Shown piece by piece: positions 41,525 through 49,681 of a stretch of DNA of 54,067 nucleotides. Under the pieces are notes generated by a model. The model did no database searches. It was not told the origin of the DNA and saw nothing but the letters and a program-made list of their open reading frames with translations. Source of the DNA: Bacillota bacterium (lineage in GTDB: Bacteria > Bacillota > Clostridia > Oscillospirales > Ethanoligenentaceae); assembly GCA_023391535.1 (NCBI GenBank), contig JAEWAU010000052.1:1-54067 (forward strand), written 5' to 3'. How positions within the stretch are numbered: the stretch's first letter is position 1; each line of letters starts with the position of its first letter. The position numbers and the translations under genes were made by a program.

Positions 41525-41553
41525 TTGTAGTCCGCGCCGCTCCAAACTATAAT
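41525..41553 (+). promoter_or_regulatory. Promoter of the XRE-ABC operon
   Basis: TTGTAG (41525-41530), 17-nt spacer, TATAAT (41548-41553). Confidence 0.7.
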
Positions 41554-41576
41554 AACCTTGAAATGAGGTGGAAAGG

Positions 41577-42692
41577 ATGCAAACAATCCAGATCGGGCGG
41601 AATATTGCGAAGCTGCGGAGGGAAAAAGGCGTTACGCAGGAGGAACTGGCCGGGTACCTCGGCGTCTCCAAGCCGGCGGTTTCCAAATGGGAATCGGGCC
41701 AGAGCTTTCCGGATATCCTGCTGCTGCCGGCGCTCGCGTCTTTCTTCAATAAGAGTGTGGATTCCCTGCTGGGCTACGAGGCGCAGATGCGGCCGGAGGA
41801 CATCAAAAAGCTGTACCGCAGCCTGACGGACGCGTTCGCCTCGGAGCCGTTCGACACCGTCTACGCACGCTGCGAGGAAGCGGTGAAAACCTATTATTCC
41901 TGTTTCGGGCTGCTGTTCGCCATGGCGGAGCTGCTCGTCAACCACGCCCCGCTTTCCGGAGACGCCGCGCGCACCGCGGCCCTGTATGAAGAAGCTTCGG
42001 CGCTGTTCGGGCGGGTGGAAAGCGAAAGCGGCGACGCGGTGCTTGCCCGGCAGGCGCTTTCGATGCGGGCCTGCTGCGCCATCGCGCTCGGGCGCCCCGC
42101 CGAGGCCATCGATCTGCTGGGCGGCATCGAAGAACTGCCCATCTCCACCGACCAGCTGCTCGCGCAGGCCTACGCGATGAAAGGGGAACGCGGCAGGGCG
42201 CTGGACGTGATGCAGAAGATGATGTATACGAACTTGCTGAACCTGTTCGGAGCCTTCCCCACTCTGATGGGGCTTTACTCCGGCGAGCCGGAAAAGCTGG
42301 ACGCCTGCCTTGCGAAAGCGCTGGCGCTGGGCGGGGCGTTCGACCTGCCGCAGATGCAGCCGACGTTCTATTGCACGCTGTACCTCGCCGCCGCGGCGCT
42401 GTACGCCGGGCAGGGGAACCGGGAAAAGGCGCTCGATCTGCTGGAAGCCTATGCGGAGCTGCTCGCGCGCGGCGGCCTGTTCCCACTCCGGCTGAAAGGC
42501 AGCGCGTTTTTCGACCGGCTGGAGCCGTACTTCGCCACGCTGAACCTCGGCACGGACGCTCCGCGCAGCGACTCCCTTGTGAAACGGGATATGCTCGCGG
42601 CGGTAACGGGCAACCCCGCGTTCGCGCCGCTCGCGGAGGAAGAGCGCTACCGCCGCGTCGTGCGCCGGCTGGAGCGCTGGGAAACCGCCTGA
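41577..42692 (+). CDS. XRE family transcriptional regulator with C-terminal TPR-like region
   Basis: This 371-residue protein has an N-terminal Cro/C1 helix-turn-helix (IGRNIAKLRREKGVTQEELAGYLGVSKPAVSKWESGQSFPD, 5-45) and a long alpha-helical repeat region (70-370) with TPR-like spacing. This layout is common in Firmicute regulators placed before ABC exporter genes. ATG at 41577 has GAGG eight bases upstream; a GTG at 41568 overlaps that site. It is followed by a PLDc_N membrane protein and an ABC ATPase/permease pair on the same strand, so it probably controls them. The signal is unknown. Confidence 0.88.
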   Translation: MQTIQIGRNIAKLRREKGVTQEELAGYLGVSKPAVSKWESGQSFPDILLLPALASFFNKSVDSLLGYEAQMRPEDIKKLYRSLTDAFASEPFDTVYARCEEAVKTYYSCFGLLFAMAELLVNHAPLSGDAARTAALYEEASALFGRVESESGDAVLARQALSMRACCAIALGRPAEAIDLLGGIEELPISTDQLLAQAYAMKGERGRALDVMQKMMYTNLLNLFGAFPTLMGLYSGEPEKLDACLAKALALGGAFDLPQMQPTFYCTLYLAAAALYAGQGNREKALDLLEAYAELLARGGLFPLRLKGSAFFDRLEPYFATLNLGTDAPRSDSLVKRDMLAAVTGNPAFAPLAEEERYRRVVRRLERWETA

Positions 42693-42736
42693 AATACAGA
42701 TCGATAACCGGCCTGCTGTGAAAGGATGTTCCCGCT

Positions 42737-42937
42737 ATGAAAAATCTGTTGCCCTATCTGCCGTTTCTGATCCCCGTCGCGGCCCTGGAATTGGGGCTTG
42801 CCGCCGCGGCGCTTGTTCACGTGCTGCGGCACCGCTCCTACCGCTTCGGGAACCGCGCGTTCTGGGTCGTGGTGGTGCTGCTGTTCGAAATTGTCGGCCC
42901 CATCCTCTATTTTACCGTAGGGCGGGAGGACGAGTGA
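42737..42937 (+). CDS. PLDc_N domain small membrane protein
   Basis: This 66-residue protein has two hydrophobic segments (about 5-29 and 41-60), separated by a basic HRSYRFGNR turn. It matches the PLDc N-terminal domain found alone in many Firmicute ABC operons (FWVVVVLLFEIVGPILYFTVGR). It has no catalytic phospholipase region. The TGA stop overlaps the ATG of the ABC ATPase gene (TGATG), indicating coupling. It is presumably an accessory or sensor subunit of the transporter; this is inference. Confidence 0.85.
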   Translation: MKNLLPYLPFLIPVAALELGLAAAALVHVLRHRSYRFGNRAFWVVVVLLFEIVGPILYFTVGREDE

Positions 42938-43848
42938 TGGACGTTCTGGAATTCACACGGGTTTCCAAACGCTTCGGCAGCCTGCCGGTGCTGCGCGGAG
43001 CCGATTTCTCCGTGCCGGAGCGCGGGGCTTTCGGCCTCATCGGGAAAAACGGCGCGGGAAAAACCACCGCGATGAAGCTGATTCTGGGCTTTCTCAAAGC
43101 GGACGAAGGGGAAATCCGCGTCTGCGGCGAAAAGGTCGCCTACGGCGGCGCCCGCACCAACCGGCTCGTGGGGTATCTGCCGGATGTGCCGGAATTTTAC
43201 GGCTTCATGCGCCCGCTCGAATATCTGCGCTTCTGCGGGCAGGTTGCGGGGATTCCGCGCGCAAGGGTGCGGGAGCGCTCCCGCGAGCTGCTGGAGCTCG
43301 TGGGGCTCCCGGGCGTAAACCGAAAGATCCGCGGCTTTTCGCGCGGAATGAAGCAGCGGCTGGGCATCGCGCAGGCGCTGCTCGGGGAACCGAGGCTCCT
43401 CATCTGCGACGAGCCCACCTCGGCGCTCGACCCGGTGGGCCGCAGGGAGATTCTCGAGCTGCTCGCGCTCGCCGCCGGGCAGACCGCCGTGCTCTTTTCC
43501 ACGCACATCCTCTCGGATGTGGAGCGCGTCTGCAGCCGCATCGCCATTCTGGACGGCGGGAAAATCGCGCTGCAGGGGGACCTTGCGGAGGTGAAAAGCC
43601 GCTACCGGCACGACGCCGTGCGCATCCGGCTCGCGGGGGAAGGCGGCGCGCTGGCCGATGCCTGCCGGCGGCTGCCGTTTGTTTCGGAAGCGGCCGCACA
43701 GGGGGACATCGTCACCCTGCGCCTTGCCGACGCGGGGCGCGACGGAGCGAAAATTCTCGAACTGCTCGCGCGCGAACAAGCGCCCGTTTTGCAGTACGAG
43801 GTGCTGGAACCGACGCTCGAAGACGTTTTTCTGGAGGCCGTGCAATGA
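42937..43848 (+). CDS. ABC transporter ATP-binding protein
   Basis: This 303-residue ABC ATPase has Walker A GKNGAGKTT, signature FSRGMKQRLGIAQ, Walker B LLICDEPTSALD and the H-loop FSTHIL. The last 80 residues form the C-terminal extension usual in antibiotic or bacteriocin-type exporters (DrrA/BcrA-like, ending LEPTLEDVFLEAV). GGGAGGA lies six bases upstream. It pairs with the permease that begins within its last 4 bases. Substrate unknown; export is more likely than import. Confidence 0.92.
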   Translation: MDVLEFTRVSKRFGSLPVLRGADFSVPERGAFGLIGKNGAGKTTAMKLILGFLKADEGEIRVCGEKVAYGGARTNRLVGYLPDVPEFYGFMRPLEYLRFCGQVAGIPRARVRERSRELLELVGLPGVNRKIRGFSRGMKQRLGIAQALLGEPRLLICDEPTSALDPVGRREILELLALAAGQTAVLFSTHILSDVERVCSRIAILDGGKIALQGDLAEVKSRYRHDAVRIRLAGEGGALADACRRLPFVSEAAAQGDIVTLRLADAGRDGAKILELLAREQAPVLQYEVLEPTLEDVFLEAVQ

Positions 43849-44603
43849 AAGGATTTACCGCTTTCGCCCAAAAGGAGCTGCTCGAGCTGCTGCGCAGCTT
43901 CCGGATGCTGATTCTGCTGGCCGTTCTGCTGCTGTTCGGCATGATGAGCCCGCTGTTCGCCAAGCTCATGCCGGAACTGCTGAAAAATCTCTCCGGCTCG
44001 GGCATCACCGTCACGCTGCCCCCGGTCGCAATGTCCGACGCCTGGGCGCAATTTTTCAAAAATATCGGCCAGATGGGGCTGATCGTGCTGCTTCTGCTGT
44101 TCGGCACCTCCCTGCCGCAGGAGATCGCGCGCGGAACGCTGCTCATCCCGCTTTCCAAAGGGCTTTCGCGCGGCGCGGTGGTGCTTGCCAAATACGCCGC
44201 GGCGTTGCTGTGCTGGACGATATCCTACGCTCTCGCCGCGCTCCTCTGCTGCGTCTACACGCAGGTGCTGTTCGGCCGCTTCGCGCCGCCGCGCCTTGCG
44301 CCCGCGCTGGTTTGCCTGTGGCTGTTCGGGGCTTTTCTGCTGGCGCTGCTGGAGCTCTTCGGCGCGGCGGCGCCCGGCAGCTTCGGCGGATTGCTGCTCA
44401 CCGCGCTGACGGCGGGCGTCCTGCTGGCGCTGGACGCGTTCCCGCGGCTGCAAAGCTGGAACCCGGCCACGCTGGCCACGCGGAACACCGCTCTGCTCGC
44501 GGGTGCCGTGCCGGAGCTCGGCTCCGCCGCCTGGGTGACGGCCGCGGGCATTTGCGCCTGTCTGTGCCTTTGTGTATTCCTGTTTCGCAAAAGGACGCTG
44601 TGA
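43845..44603 (+). CDS. ABC-2 type transporter permease
   Basis: This 252-residue membrane protein has about six hydrophobic segments (first: RMLILLAVLLLFGMMSPL). The family signature region is LPQEIARGTLLIPLSKGLSRGAVVLAKY, typical of NatB/ABC-2 permeases. It is the membrane part of the exporter and overlaps the ATPase gene by 4 bases (ATGA). The operon ends with a strong terminator. Confidence 0.9.
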   Translation: MKGFTAFAQKELLELLRSFRMLILLAVLLLFGMMSPLFAKLMPELLKNLSGSGITVTLPPVAMSDAWAQFFKNIGQMGLIVLLLLFGTSLPQEIARGTLLIPLSKGLSRGAVVLAKYAAALLCWTISYALAALLCCVYTQVLFGRFAPPRLAPALVCLWLFGAFLLALLELFGAAAPGSFGGLLLTALTAGVLLALDAFPRLQSWNPATLATRNTALLAGAVPELGSAAWVTAAGICACLCLCVFLFRKRTL

Positions 44604-44631
44604 ACAAAGAAAAGTCGCTGCGCGGCGTTCG

Positions 44632-44676
44632 CATCAGGCCCTGCGGGAGAAGATCCCGCGGGGCCTGATGGTGTTT
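44632..44676 (+). terminator. Intrinsic terminator of the XRE-ABC operon
   Basis: CATCAGGCCC / GGGCCTGATG enclosing GCGGGA/TCCCGC, followed by GTGTTT. Confidence 0.75.
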
Positions 44677-44714
44677 CCTGGCGGCGGGCGCGTGTGGGCA
44701 TTTTGCGGTTTTTG

Positions 44715-44743
44715 TTGCAAGCGCAGCCGCCACCTGTTACACT
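44715..44743 (+). promoter_or_regulatory. Promoter of the cobO-type gene
   Basis: TTGCAA (44715-44720), 17-nt spacer, TACACT (44738-44743). Confidence 0.65.
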
Positions 44744-44822
44744 GAAAGCAGGCCGGGAGCGCGCAGGTGTTAGGCACAATCGGCAGAAAGCATGCGCAAA
44801 ATAGCGGCAGGAGGGATTCGGC

Positions 44823-45338
44823 ATGGGTAAAGGACTGATCCATCTCTACACCGGGGACGGAAAGGGCAAGACGACCGCGGCGCTGGGGCTGGCCATGCGA
44901 GCCAAAGGCGCAGGGCTAAAGGTGCTGATCGCGCAATTTCTAAAGGGCAGGGACACCGGGGAGCTGGAGCCGCTCCGGCAGCTTGCGATTCCGGTCATCC
45001 GCAGCGACGTTACGAAGTTTATCCCCTATATGAACCCGGAAGAGCTGGAAACGTGCAAAAAAGAGCAGCGGCAGTGCTTTGAAGAAGTCTGCGAGAAGGC
45101 CGAAAAATACGAGCTTATCGTTCTGGATGAAATCATCGGCGCCGTTTCCACCGGAATGATCGAAGAAGGCGAGCTTCTGCGCTTTATAAAGAACAAACCG
45201 GAGCAGACGGAGCTTGTGCTTACCGGCAGGGACGCGCCCGGCGAGCTGGTCGAGTTGGCCGACTATGTCTCCGATATCCGGTGCGTCAAGCATCCGTATC
45301 ATCAGGGCGTTCAGGCGCGCAGAGGAATCGAATTCTGA
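44823..45338 (+). CDS. cobO: Cob(I)yrinic acid a,c-diamide adenosyltransferase (CobO/BtuR type)
   Basis: This 171-residue P-loop protein has GDGKGKTTAALG at residues 11-22, LKVLIAQFLKG and LIVLDEI (Walker B), as in the CobA/CobO/BtuR family. It transfers the adenosyl group of ATP to cob(I)alamin or its precursors. It is monocistronic, with its own promoter and an AGGAGG ribosome site. No other B12 biosynthesis gene is nearby, so salvage of corrinoids is as likely as synthesis. With cbiMQO at 27-30 kb it suggests cobalamin use by this organism. Confidence 0.92.
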   Translation: MGKGLIHLYTGDGKGKTTAALGLAMRAKGAGLKVLIAQFLKGRDTGELEPLRQLAIPVIRSDVTKFIPYMNPEELETCKKEQRQCFEEVCEKAEKYELIVLDEIIGAVSTGMIEEGELLRFIKNKPEQTELVLTGRDAPGELVELADYVSDIRCVKHPYHQGVQARRGIEF

Positions 45339-45549
45339 GCGCCCGCCGGGGCGTCGCCGAAGTTGACAATAGGAATCGGAATAATTAAAGTACCGGTATC
45401 CGCACTTTCACGGTGCCGCATGGGCGAAAGGCCTGTGCGGCGGGCGGGCTGCCAAAGCAGCGCCCCGGTTTCGCCGTATGCCGAAAAACCGATGCAGCGG
45501 GTTTCGGCCAAACTTTCAAGCGTCCGTTCAAACGCTTATTGCGGGCATC
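45339..45549. other. Intergenic region after cobO
   Basis: No gene is evident. TTGACA at 45363 has a poor -10 (TAAAGT) at 17-nt spacing. A short open frame runs through but lacks a ribosome site and conserved character. Confidence 0.4.
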
Positions 45550-45589
45550 AAAAAGAGGAGCGCGCTCCAAAAAGCGCGTTCCCCTTTTT
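45550..45589 (-). terminator. Intrinsic terminator of clpP
   Basis: On the minus strand, AAAAAGGGGAACGCGC pairs with GCGCGCTCCTCTTTTT (one A·C and one G·U), with the T-run built into the 3' arm. Confidence 0.75.
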
Positions 45590-45616
45590 GGGGGCCCGAA
45601 TCAACGCCCGCACGGT

Positions 45617-46207
45617 TCAGCGGTGGAGCAGCACTTCGTCCACGATGCCGTAGGCCTTCGCCTCTTCGGCCGTGAGGTAATGGTCGCGCTCCATATCGCG
45701 CTCTACGGTTTCGAGCGGCTGCCCCGTAAGGTCGCTGAAAATGCGGTTGAGCTTCCGTTTGGTTTTGTCCATCCAGTCGCTGTGGATTTTGATATCCGTC
45801 GCCTGACCCTGCAGCCCGCCCGAAATGGACGGCTGGTGGATGAGCACCTCGCCGTTTTGCAGCGCGTACCGCTTGCCCTTTTTTCCGGCGACGAGCAGCA
45901 GGGACGCCGCGCTGGCCGCCATGCCGATGCAGATGGTGGAAACGTCGCATTTGATGTAATTCATCGTGTCGAGGATGGCGAACGCGTCGGTTACCGAACC
46001 GCCGGGGCTGTTGATGTAAAACTGGATGTCCTTGTCGCAGTCGCTTGATTCCAGAAACAGCATCTGCGCGACGATGAGGCTGGCCGATTCGCTTGTGACG
46101 GGTTCGTTCAGCATCACGATGCGGTCGTTTAACAGGCGCGAAAAGATATCGTAGGACCGCTCGCCGCGGTTGGTCTGTTCGATGACGACTGGTACGAGAT
46201 TGCTCAT
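45617..46207 (-). CDS. clpP: ATP-dependent Clp protease proteolytic subunit
   Basis: This 196-residue serine protease has the catalytic triad Ser99 (GMAASAAS), His124 (LIHQPS) and Asp171 (VERDMERD), and the INSPGGSV segment of the family. It forms a double heptamer that degrades proteins fed by ClpX/ClpC. AGGAGGG is five bases before the ATG. Unusually it is not beside clpX or tig but 15 nt downstream of an AraC-type gene on the same strand, so it may be a second, specialised copy of clpP. Confidence 0.94.
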   Translation of the reverse strand: MSNLVPVVIEQTNRGERSYDIFSRLLNDRIVMLNEPVTSESASLIVAQMLFLESSDCDKDIQFYINSPGGSVTDAFAILDTMNYIKCDVSTICIGMAASAASLLLVAGKKGKRYALQNGEVLIHQPSISGGLQGQATDIKIHSDWMDKTKRKLNRIFSDLTGQPLETVERDMERDHYLTAEEAKAYGIVDEVLLHR

Positions 46208-46222
46208 ATTGCCCTCCTGATA

Positions 46223-46612
46223 TTAAGCTGCGAGATCACGGATTTGATGCGCGGACGCGGCCATGCGGACGACGTTTTGTTTGCCGGGTGCGAACAGCCG
46301 GCGGTATTTTCCCGGCGTGAGCGTATACATCCGCTGAAACGCGCGGGAAAACGCCTCCTGCGAGGCATACCGGCAGTCCAGCGCGATTTCCAGAATCGGC
46401 CGGCCGGTTTCGGCCAGCTGCGCCGCGGCCTGTTCCATCCGCCGCCGGCGGATATATTGCTGCACCGGCTCGCCCATCTCCCGGCGGAACAGCCGGTGAA
46501 AATGGTATTTCGACAGGCCGGCCTGCCGCGCGAGCGCATCCAGAGTGATCTCCTCTTCAAGATGGGTTTCGATATAGCCGAGCGTTTGCCCAAACCGCCG
46601 TTTCGTTTTCAT
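46223..46612 (-). CDS. AraC family helix-turn-helix protein (single-domain)
   Basis: This 129-residue protein consists almost entirely of the AraC/XylS DNA-binding domain: GYIETHLEEEITLDALARQAGLSKYHFHRLFRREMGEPVQQYIRRRRMEQAA, then ILEIALDCRYASQEAFSRAFQRMYTLTPGKYRR. It lacks a sensor domain, like MarA/SoxS. The ATG at 46612 has GGAGG seven bases upstream; the larger open frame is spurious. It lies 15 nt upstream of clpP and is probably cotranscribed, so it could regulate that operon or be turned over by ClpP; both are inference. Confidence 0.88.
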   Translation of the reverse strand: MKTKRRFGQTLGYIETHLEEEITLDALARQAGLSKYHFHRLFRREMGEPVQQYIRRRRMEQAAAQLAETGRPILEIALDCRYASQEAFSRAFQRMYTLTPGKYRRLFAPGKQNVVRMAASAHQIRDLAA

Positions 46613-46754
46613 CCGCAGCACCTCCGCCGCCGTATTGATGCTTCCATTATAGCCCGGCGGGGCAAAAATGTCTTGATCGTTTTTGCGGATTTTCCATATA
46701 AAAAATCCGCTGCGCGCGGAAGCGGCGGACCGGCAATATTGCGAACATCCGCCT

Positions 46755-46783
46755 TTGCGCCGGGGCGCGCGCCGCGCTATAAT
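46755..46783 (+). promoter_or_regulatory. Promoter of the ATPase-macrodomain pair
   Basis: TTGCGC (46755-46760), 17-nt spacer, TATAAT (46778-46783). Confidence 0.65.
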
Positions 46784-46849
46784 ACAAGCGGACGGTTGCG
46801 CTTTACGGCGGGCGCGGCGCGCCATCATGCGGGCAGGTGATTGTGTTTT

Positions 46850-47620
46850 ATGGATGAAAATTATATCAGCAGCGTAAAGATCACAAAGCCTCTGCCGGAG
46901 GATTCCTACCTGAACGGCCTCCCGGCGGTGCGGAATCTCATCCGGCAGGGCGGGCTTGCGTTCGAGAAGCCCGTCACGTTTCTCGTGGGCGAGAACGGAA
47001 CGGGAAAATCCACATTGCTCGAAGCCGTTGCGGTGGCCTCCGGCTTCAACCCGGAGGGCGGCACCCGGAATTTCACCTTTTCCACGCGCGCGACCCATTC
47101 GGAGCTGTACCGGCATCTCACCATCGCCCGGCGCGCGCATCCGAAGGACGGCTTTTTTCTGCGGGCGGAGAGTTTTTACAACCTTGCGAGCAATATCGAC
47201 GAAATGGATCGGGAGCTGTCTTTTAGTCCGCCGGTCATCGACAGCTACGGCGGCGTGTCGCTGCACGCGCAGTCGCACGGCGAGAGCTTTCTGGCGCTCA
47301 TCGGAAACCGTTTCGGCGGCGACGGGCTTTATCTGCTCGACGAGCCCGAGGCGGCGCTCTCCCCCAGCCGCCTGATGACGCTGCTGGCGTACATCCACGG
47401 CCTCGTGCAGAAGCATTCGCAGTTTCTCATCGCCACCCATTCGCCCATTCTGATGGCGTACCCGGGCGCGACGGTTTATGAGCTCACGGAGGACGGCATC
47501 CGCGCGGTGGATTACCGCGAAACGGAACACTACCAGCTCACGCGCCGGTTTCTCGAAAACCCGGAGCGGATGCTCCGCTACCTGCTGGAGGAACCGGAGG
47601 ACGGTATGAAAGATCGGTAA
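46850..47620 (+). CDS. AAA family ATPase (predicted ATPase, COG3910-like)
   Basis: This 256-residue protein has an ABC/SMC-type nucleotide-binding fold: Walker A GENGTGKSTLLEA (about residues 47-59), a signature-like SHGESFLALIG, Walker B LYLLDEPEAALSP and the His switch IATHSPIL. The N-terminal ITKPLPEDSYLNGLPAVRNL is typical of the small stand-alone predicted ATPases I know as COG3910. Function is unknown; it is cytoplasmic. ATG 46850 has GCAGGTG upstream. A macrodomain gene follows after 31 nt, probably in the same transcript. Confidence 0.85.
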   Translation: MDENYISSVKITKPLPEDSYLNGLPAVRNLIRQGGLAFEKPVTFLVGENGTGKSTLLEAVAVASGFNPEGGTRNFTFSTRATHSELYRHLTIARRAHPKDGFFLRAESFYNLASNIDEMDRELSFSPPVIDSYGGVSLHAQSHGESFLALIGNRFGGDGLYLLDEPEAALSPSRLMTLLAYIHGLVQKHSQFLIATHSPILMAYPGATVYELTEDGIRAVDYRETEHYQLTRRFLENPERMLRYLLEEPEDGMKDR

Positions 47621-47651
47621 AGAATTTTTTTTGCGGAAAGGGGCGGGGCCT

Positions 47652-48161
47652 GTGGGCCTGCAGATCGTAAGAGGCGACATCACCGTTTTCGCGGCCGACG
47701 CCATTGTGAACGCCGCGAACACCTCGCTGCTGGGCGGCGGAGGGGTGGACGGCGCCATCCACCGCGCGGCGGGCCCGGAACTGCTGGCGGAATGCCGCAC
47801 GCTGAACGGCTGCGAAACCGGGCGGGCAAAAATCACGGCGGGCTACCGCCTGCCGGCGAGCTATGTGATTCATACGCCCGGGCCGATATGGCGCGGCGGC
47901 GCTTTCGGCGAGGACGGCCTGCTCGCCTCCTGCTACCAAAGCTGCCTGCGGCTCGCCGAGGACAACGGCTGCCGCACGGTGGCGTTTCCCTCCATCAGCA
48001 CCGGCGTCTACCGCTTTCCGCTCGGCCGGGCCGCGGTCATCGCCGTGCGGGAGATACGCGCCTTTCTCCAAACGTCCCGAACCGTCCGCGAGGTAACCAT
48101 GGTCTGCTTCGACGGCGCCACGGAAGCGGCATACCAGGCGGCGCTGAAAAACGCGGATTGA
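47652..48161 (+). CDS. Macrodomain protein (O-acetyl-ADP-ribose deacetylase-like)
   Basis: This 169-residue single macrodomain has the ADP-ribose-binding features GDITVFAADAIVNAANTSLLGGGGVDGAIHRAAG and FPSISTGVYRFPLGRAA, as in YmdB-type enzymes that hydrolyse O-acetyl-ADP-ribose or remove ADP-ribose from acidic residues. GTG at 47652 puts GLQIVRGDIT at the expected N-terminus and has AAAGGGG upstream. It is placed directly after the AAA ATPase gene. No ADP-ribosyltransferase gene is nearby. Confidence 0.92.
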   Translation: MGLQIVRGDITVFAADAIVNAANTSLLGGGGVDGAIHRAAGPELLAECRTLNGCETGRAKITAGYRLPASYVIHTPGPIWRGGAFGEDGLLASCYQSCLRLAEDNGCRTVAFPSISTGVYRFPLGRAAVIAVREIRAFLQTSRTVREVTMVCFDGATEAAYQAALKNAD

Positions 48162-48328
48162 CGGACGGATAAACGGATGGTCTGGCGGTTTTCCGCAATC
48201 GCGCGCGGCGGCCTCTTTCTGGGTGGTAAAATTGCGGGTGCCCTCACGGCCCCGCCGGAAGAGCTCGCCGCCGCGCTGGCCCCGATAACCGTCCTGCCCG
48301 GCATTTATCCGGCGCTTATGCGGCAAGG

Positions 48329-48350
48329 CCCGCAGCTTGCGGGTGTTTTC
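48329..48350 (+). terminator. Possible terminator after the macrodomain gene
   Basis: CCCGCA / TGCGGG with a 3-nt loop, then TGTTTT. It is short but well placed in the 200-bp space before the convergent DUF1697 gene, where no other gene is visible. Confidence 0.4.
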
Positions 48351-48358
48351 CCCGGCTT

Positions 48359-48910
48359 TTAAGCGTATTGCGGCCGCATCAGCGCGATGATTTTCTCAAC
48401 CGTGTTCCAGTTGCGGGAGGTTAGAAGATTCCGGTAACGTTTTGCGCCAAGCACCTTTGCGCCGAACGGCGAAGAGAGTGTTTCCCCTTTGGGCACAACC
48501 CAGAACGCGTCGCCCGCCGCCGGGTAAAACCTCTCGTTTTCGCCGTGTGACGCGGCGAAAAGCGCCGCAAGCTCCGCCGGAAGCGCGGCGCTTGCGCACA
48601 GCAACAAGTAGAGATGGCAGCCTTCCGGCACAGAAAGCGTGTGGGTAACGTCCCGCAAGGTTTCCAGTTCCGAAACGCCGCGCAGATAAACAGGCGCGTC
48701 GTAATCGAGCGCCGTCTTCAGAGCGTTTTCCAAACGCGGTTTCCATACGGGAACGGGCTGTTCCGCCGCAAACACCACGTTCCCGGTATTCAGCACTGTG
48801 CGCACACCGGAAAAGCCCGTATCCGCAAAAACGCTTTGCAGGGCGTCCATTTTGATTTTATTGCCGTTTACGTTGACGCCGCGCAGAAACGCGGCATAAT
48901 ATTCGGGCAT
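48359..48910 (-). CDS. DUF1697 family protein
   Basis: This 183-residue protein starts with the family hallmark YYAAFLRGVNVNGNKIKMDALQ and ends with the typical RNWNTVEKI segment. The middle shows GVRTVLNTGNVVFAA. These are cytoplasmic proteins of unknown function. GGAG lies seven bases before the ATG. It follows the TfoX-C-domain gene by 17 nt on the same strand, so the two form an operon. Confidence 0.9.
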   Translation of the reverse strand: MPEYYAAFLRGVNVNGNKIKMDALQSVFADTGFSGVRTVLNTGNVVFAAEQPVPVWKPRLENALKTALDYDAPVYLRGVSELETLRDVTHTLSVPEGCHLYLLLCASAALPAELAALFAASHGENERFYPAAGDAFWVVPKGETLSSPFGAKVLGAKRYRNLLTSRNWNTVEKIIALMRPQYA

Positions 48911-48927
48911 GGTGCGCTCCTTTCCGA

Positions 48928-49185
48928 TCATCCTCTGTTCGCACGGTAAAAAGCGCCCAGCTCCGCCTTCACATCCGCATCGAGGTTGTGCCATCGGACG
49001 CCCCGGATGGCTCCCTCCAGCGCCGAAAGGCGCATGATGCAGGCGGAAGGGTCTGCGGCTTTAATGCGCAGCCACGCCTCGCGGCTTCCGGCCGCTTTCA
49101 GCTCTTCCGGCGTCGTGATGCCCGCCTGTGCAAGCTGTTTTTCCAATGTCGGGCCGATGTTTACGAGTTTCGCAAGCTCTCCCAT
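48928..49185 (-). CDS. TfoX/Sxy C-terminal domain protein
   Basis: This 85-residue protein is equivalent to the C-terminal domain of TfoX (LVNIGPTLEKQLAQAGITTPEELKAAGSREAWLRIKA...SALEGAIRGVRWH), a helix-hairpin-helix-like fold. TfoX regulates competence in proteobacteria, but stand-alone C-domains in Firmicutes have no known role. GGGAGG is nine bases upstream. It is first gene of the operon with DUF1697. The promoter is an extended -10, TGGTACAAT. Confidence 0.88.
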   Translation of the reverse strand: MGELAKLVNIGPTLEKQLAQAGITTPEELKAAGSREAWLRIKAADPSACIMRLSALEGAIRGVRWHNLDADVKAELGAFYRANRG

Positions 49186-49216
49186 GCGGCAAGCCTCCCT
49201 CAGATTTTCTAACGCT

Positions 49217-49225
49217 ATTGTACCA
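49217..49225 (-). promoter_or_regulatory. Extended -10 promoter of the TfoX-C/DUF1697 operon
   Basis: TGGTACAAT on the minus strand, about 32 nt before the start codon. TTGTCC lies upstream at a suboptimal distance. Confidence 0.5.
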
Positions 49226-49390
49226 TATCCGGCGGCGGACAACGCCCCACATGGTACGGTGTTTTGCTTTACCCGGCAGGCGCACGATATGGGGAAGGTG
49301 CGCTCTGAGGCGGACGCAAAAAATAAAGCGGCCGGGAGCTGTGACGTCCCGGAATAGCAAAGAACAGGGCTGTCGGACGGCATGCCTTTA

Positions 49391-49681
49391 TTAGGAATCG
49401 CGCTCTTGAATCGTCACATGGACGGTATCGCCCGGCTGCTTTCCGATTTTTGCGCGGATTTCCTTGCGCAGGCCGACGATATGGCATACCGAGCCGTCGG
49501 TATTCTTTATGCCCATATTCACGAGGCTGCCGTCATGCGGCACGCCGTCGAACGTTGCATGGACCTTGACGCGTCCCTTCCCGAACTCCGCTTTCACGTC
49601 ATACGGAAATTGAACGTATGCGCCGTCCAGGTCGGGAACCTTGTATATGACGGCGTCAAACTCATAGATTTTGGTGCTCAT
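49391..49681 (-). CDS. DUF1905 family protein
   Basis: This 96-residue protein shows the DUF1905 pattern: YEFDAVIYKVPDLDGAYVQFPYDV, VKVHATFDGVPHDGSLVNMG and GLRKEIRAKIGKQPGDTVHV. It is a small beta-barrel family of unknown function, often fused or adjacent to other small stress-type domains. It overlaps the upstream DUF1801 gene by 4 bases (ATGA), so the two are coupled. No terminator is obvious after it. Confidence 0.9.
   Translation of the reverse strand: MSTKIYEFDAVIYKVPDLDGAYVQFPYDVKAEFGKGRVKVHATFDGVPHDGSLVNMGIKNTDGSVCHIVGLRKEIRAKIGKQPGDTVHVTIQERDS

Noticed and set aside
45363..45653. 96-codon plus-strand open frame after cobO
   Set aside because: It overlaps the clpP terminator and 3' end, has no ribosome site and no conserved character.
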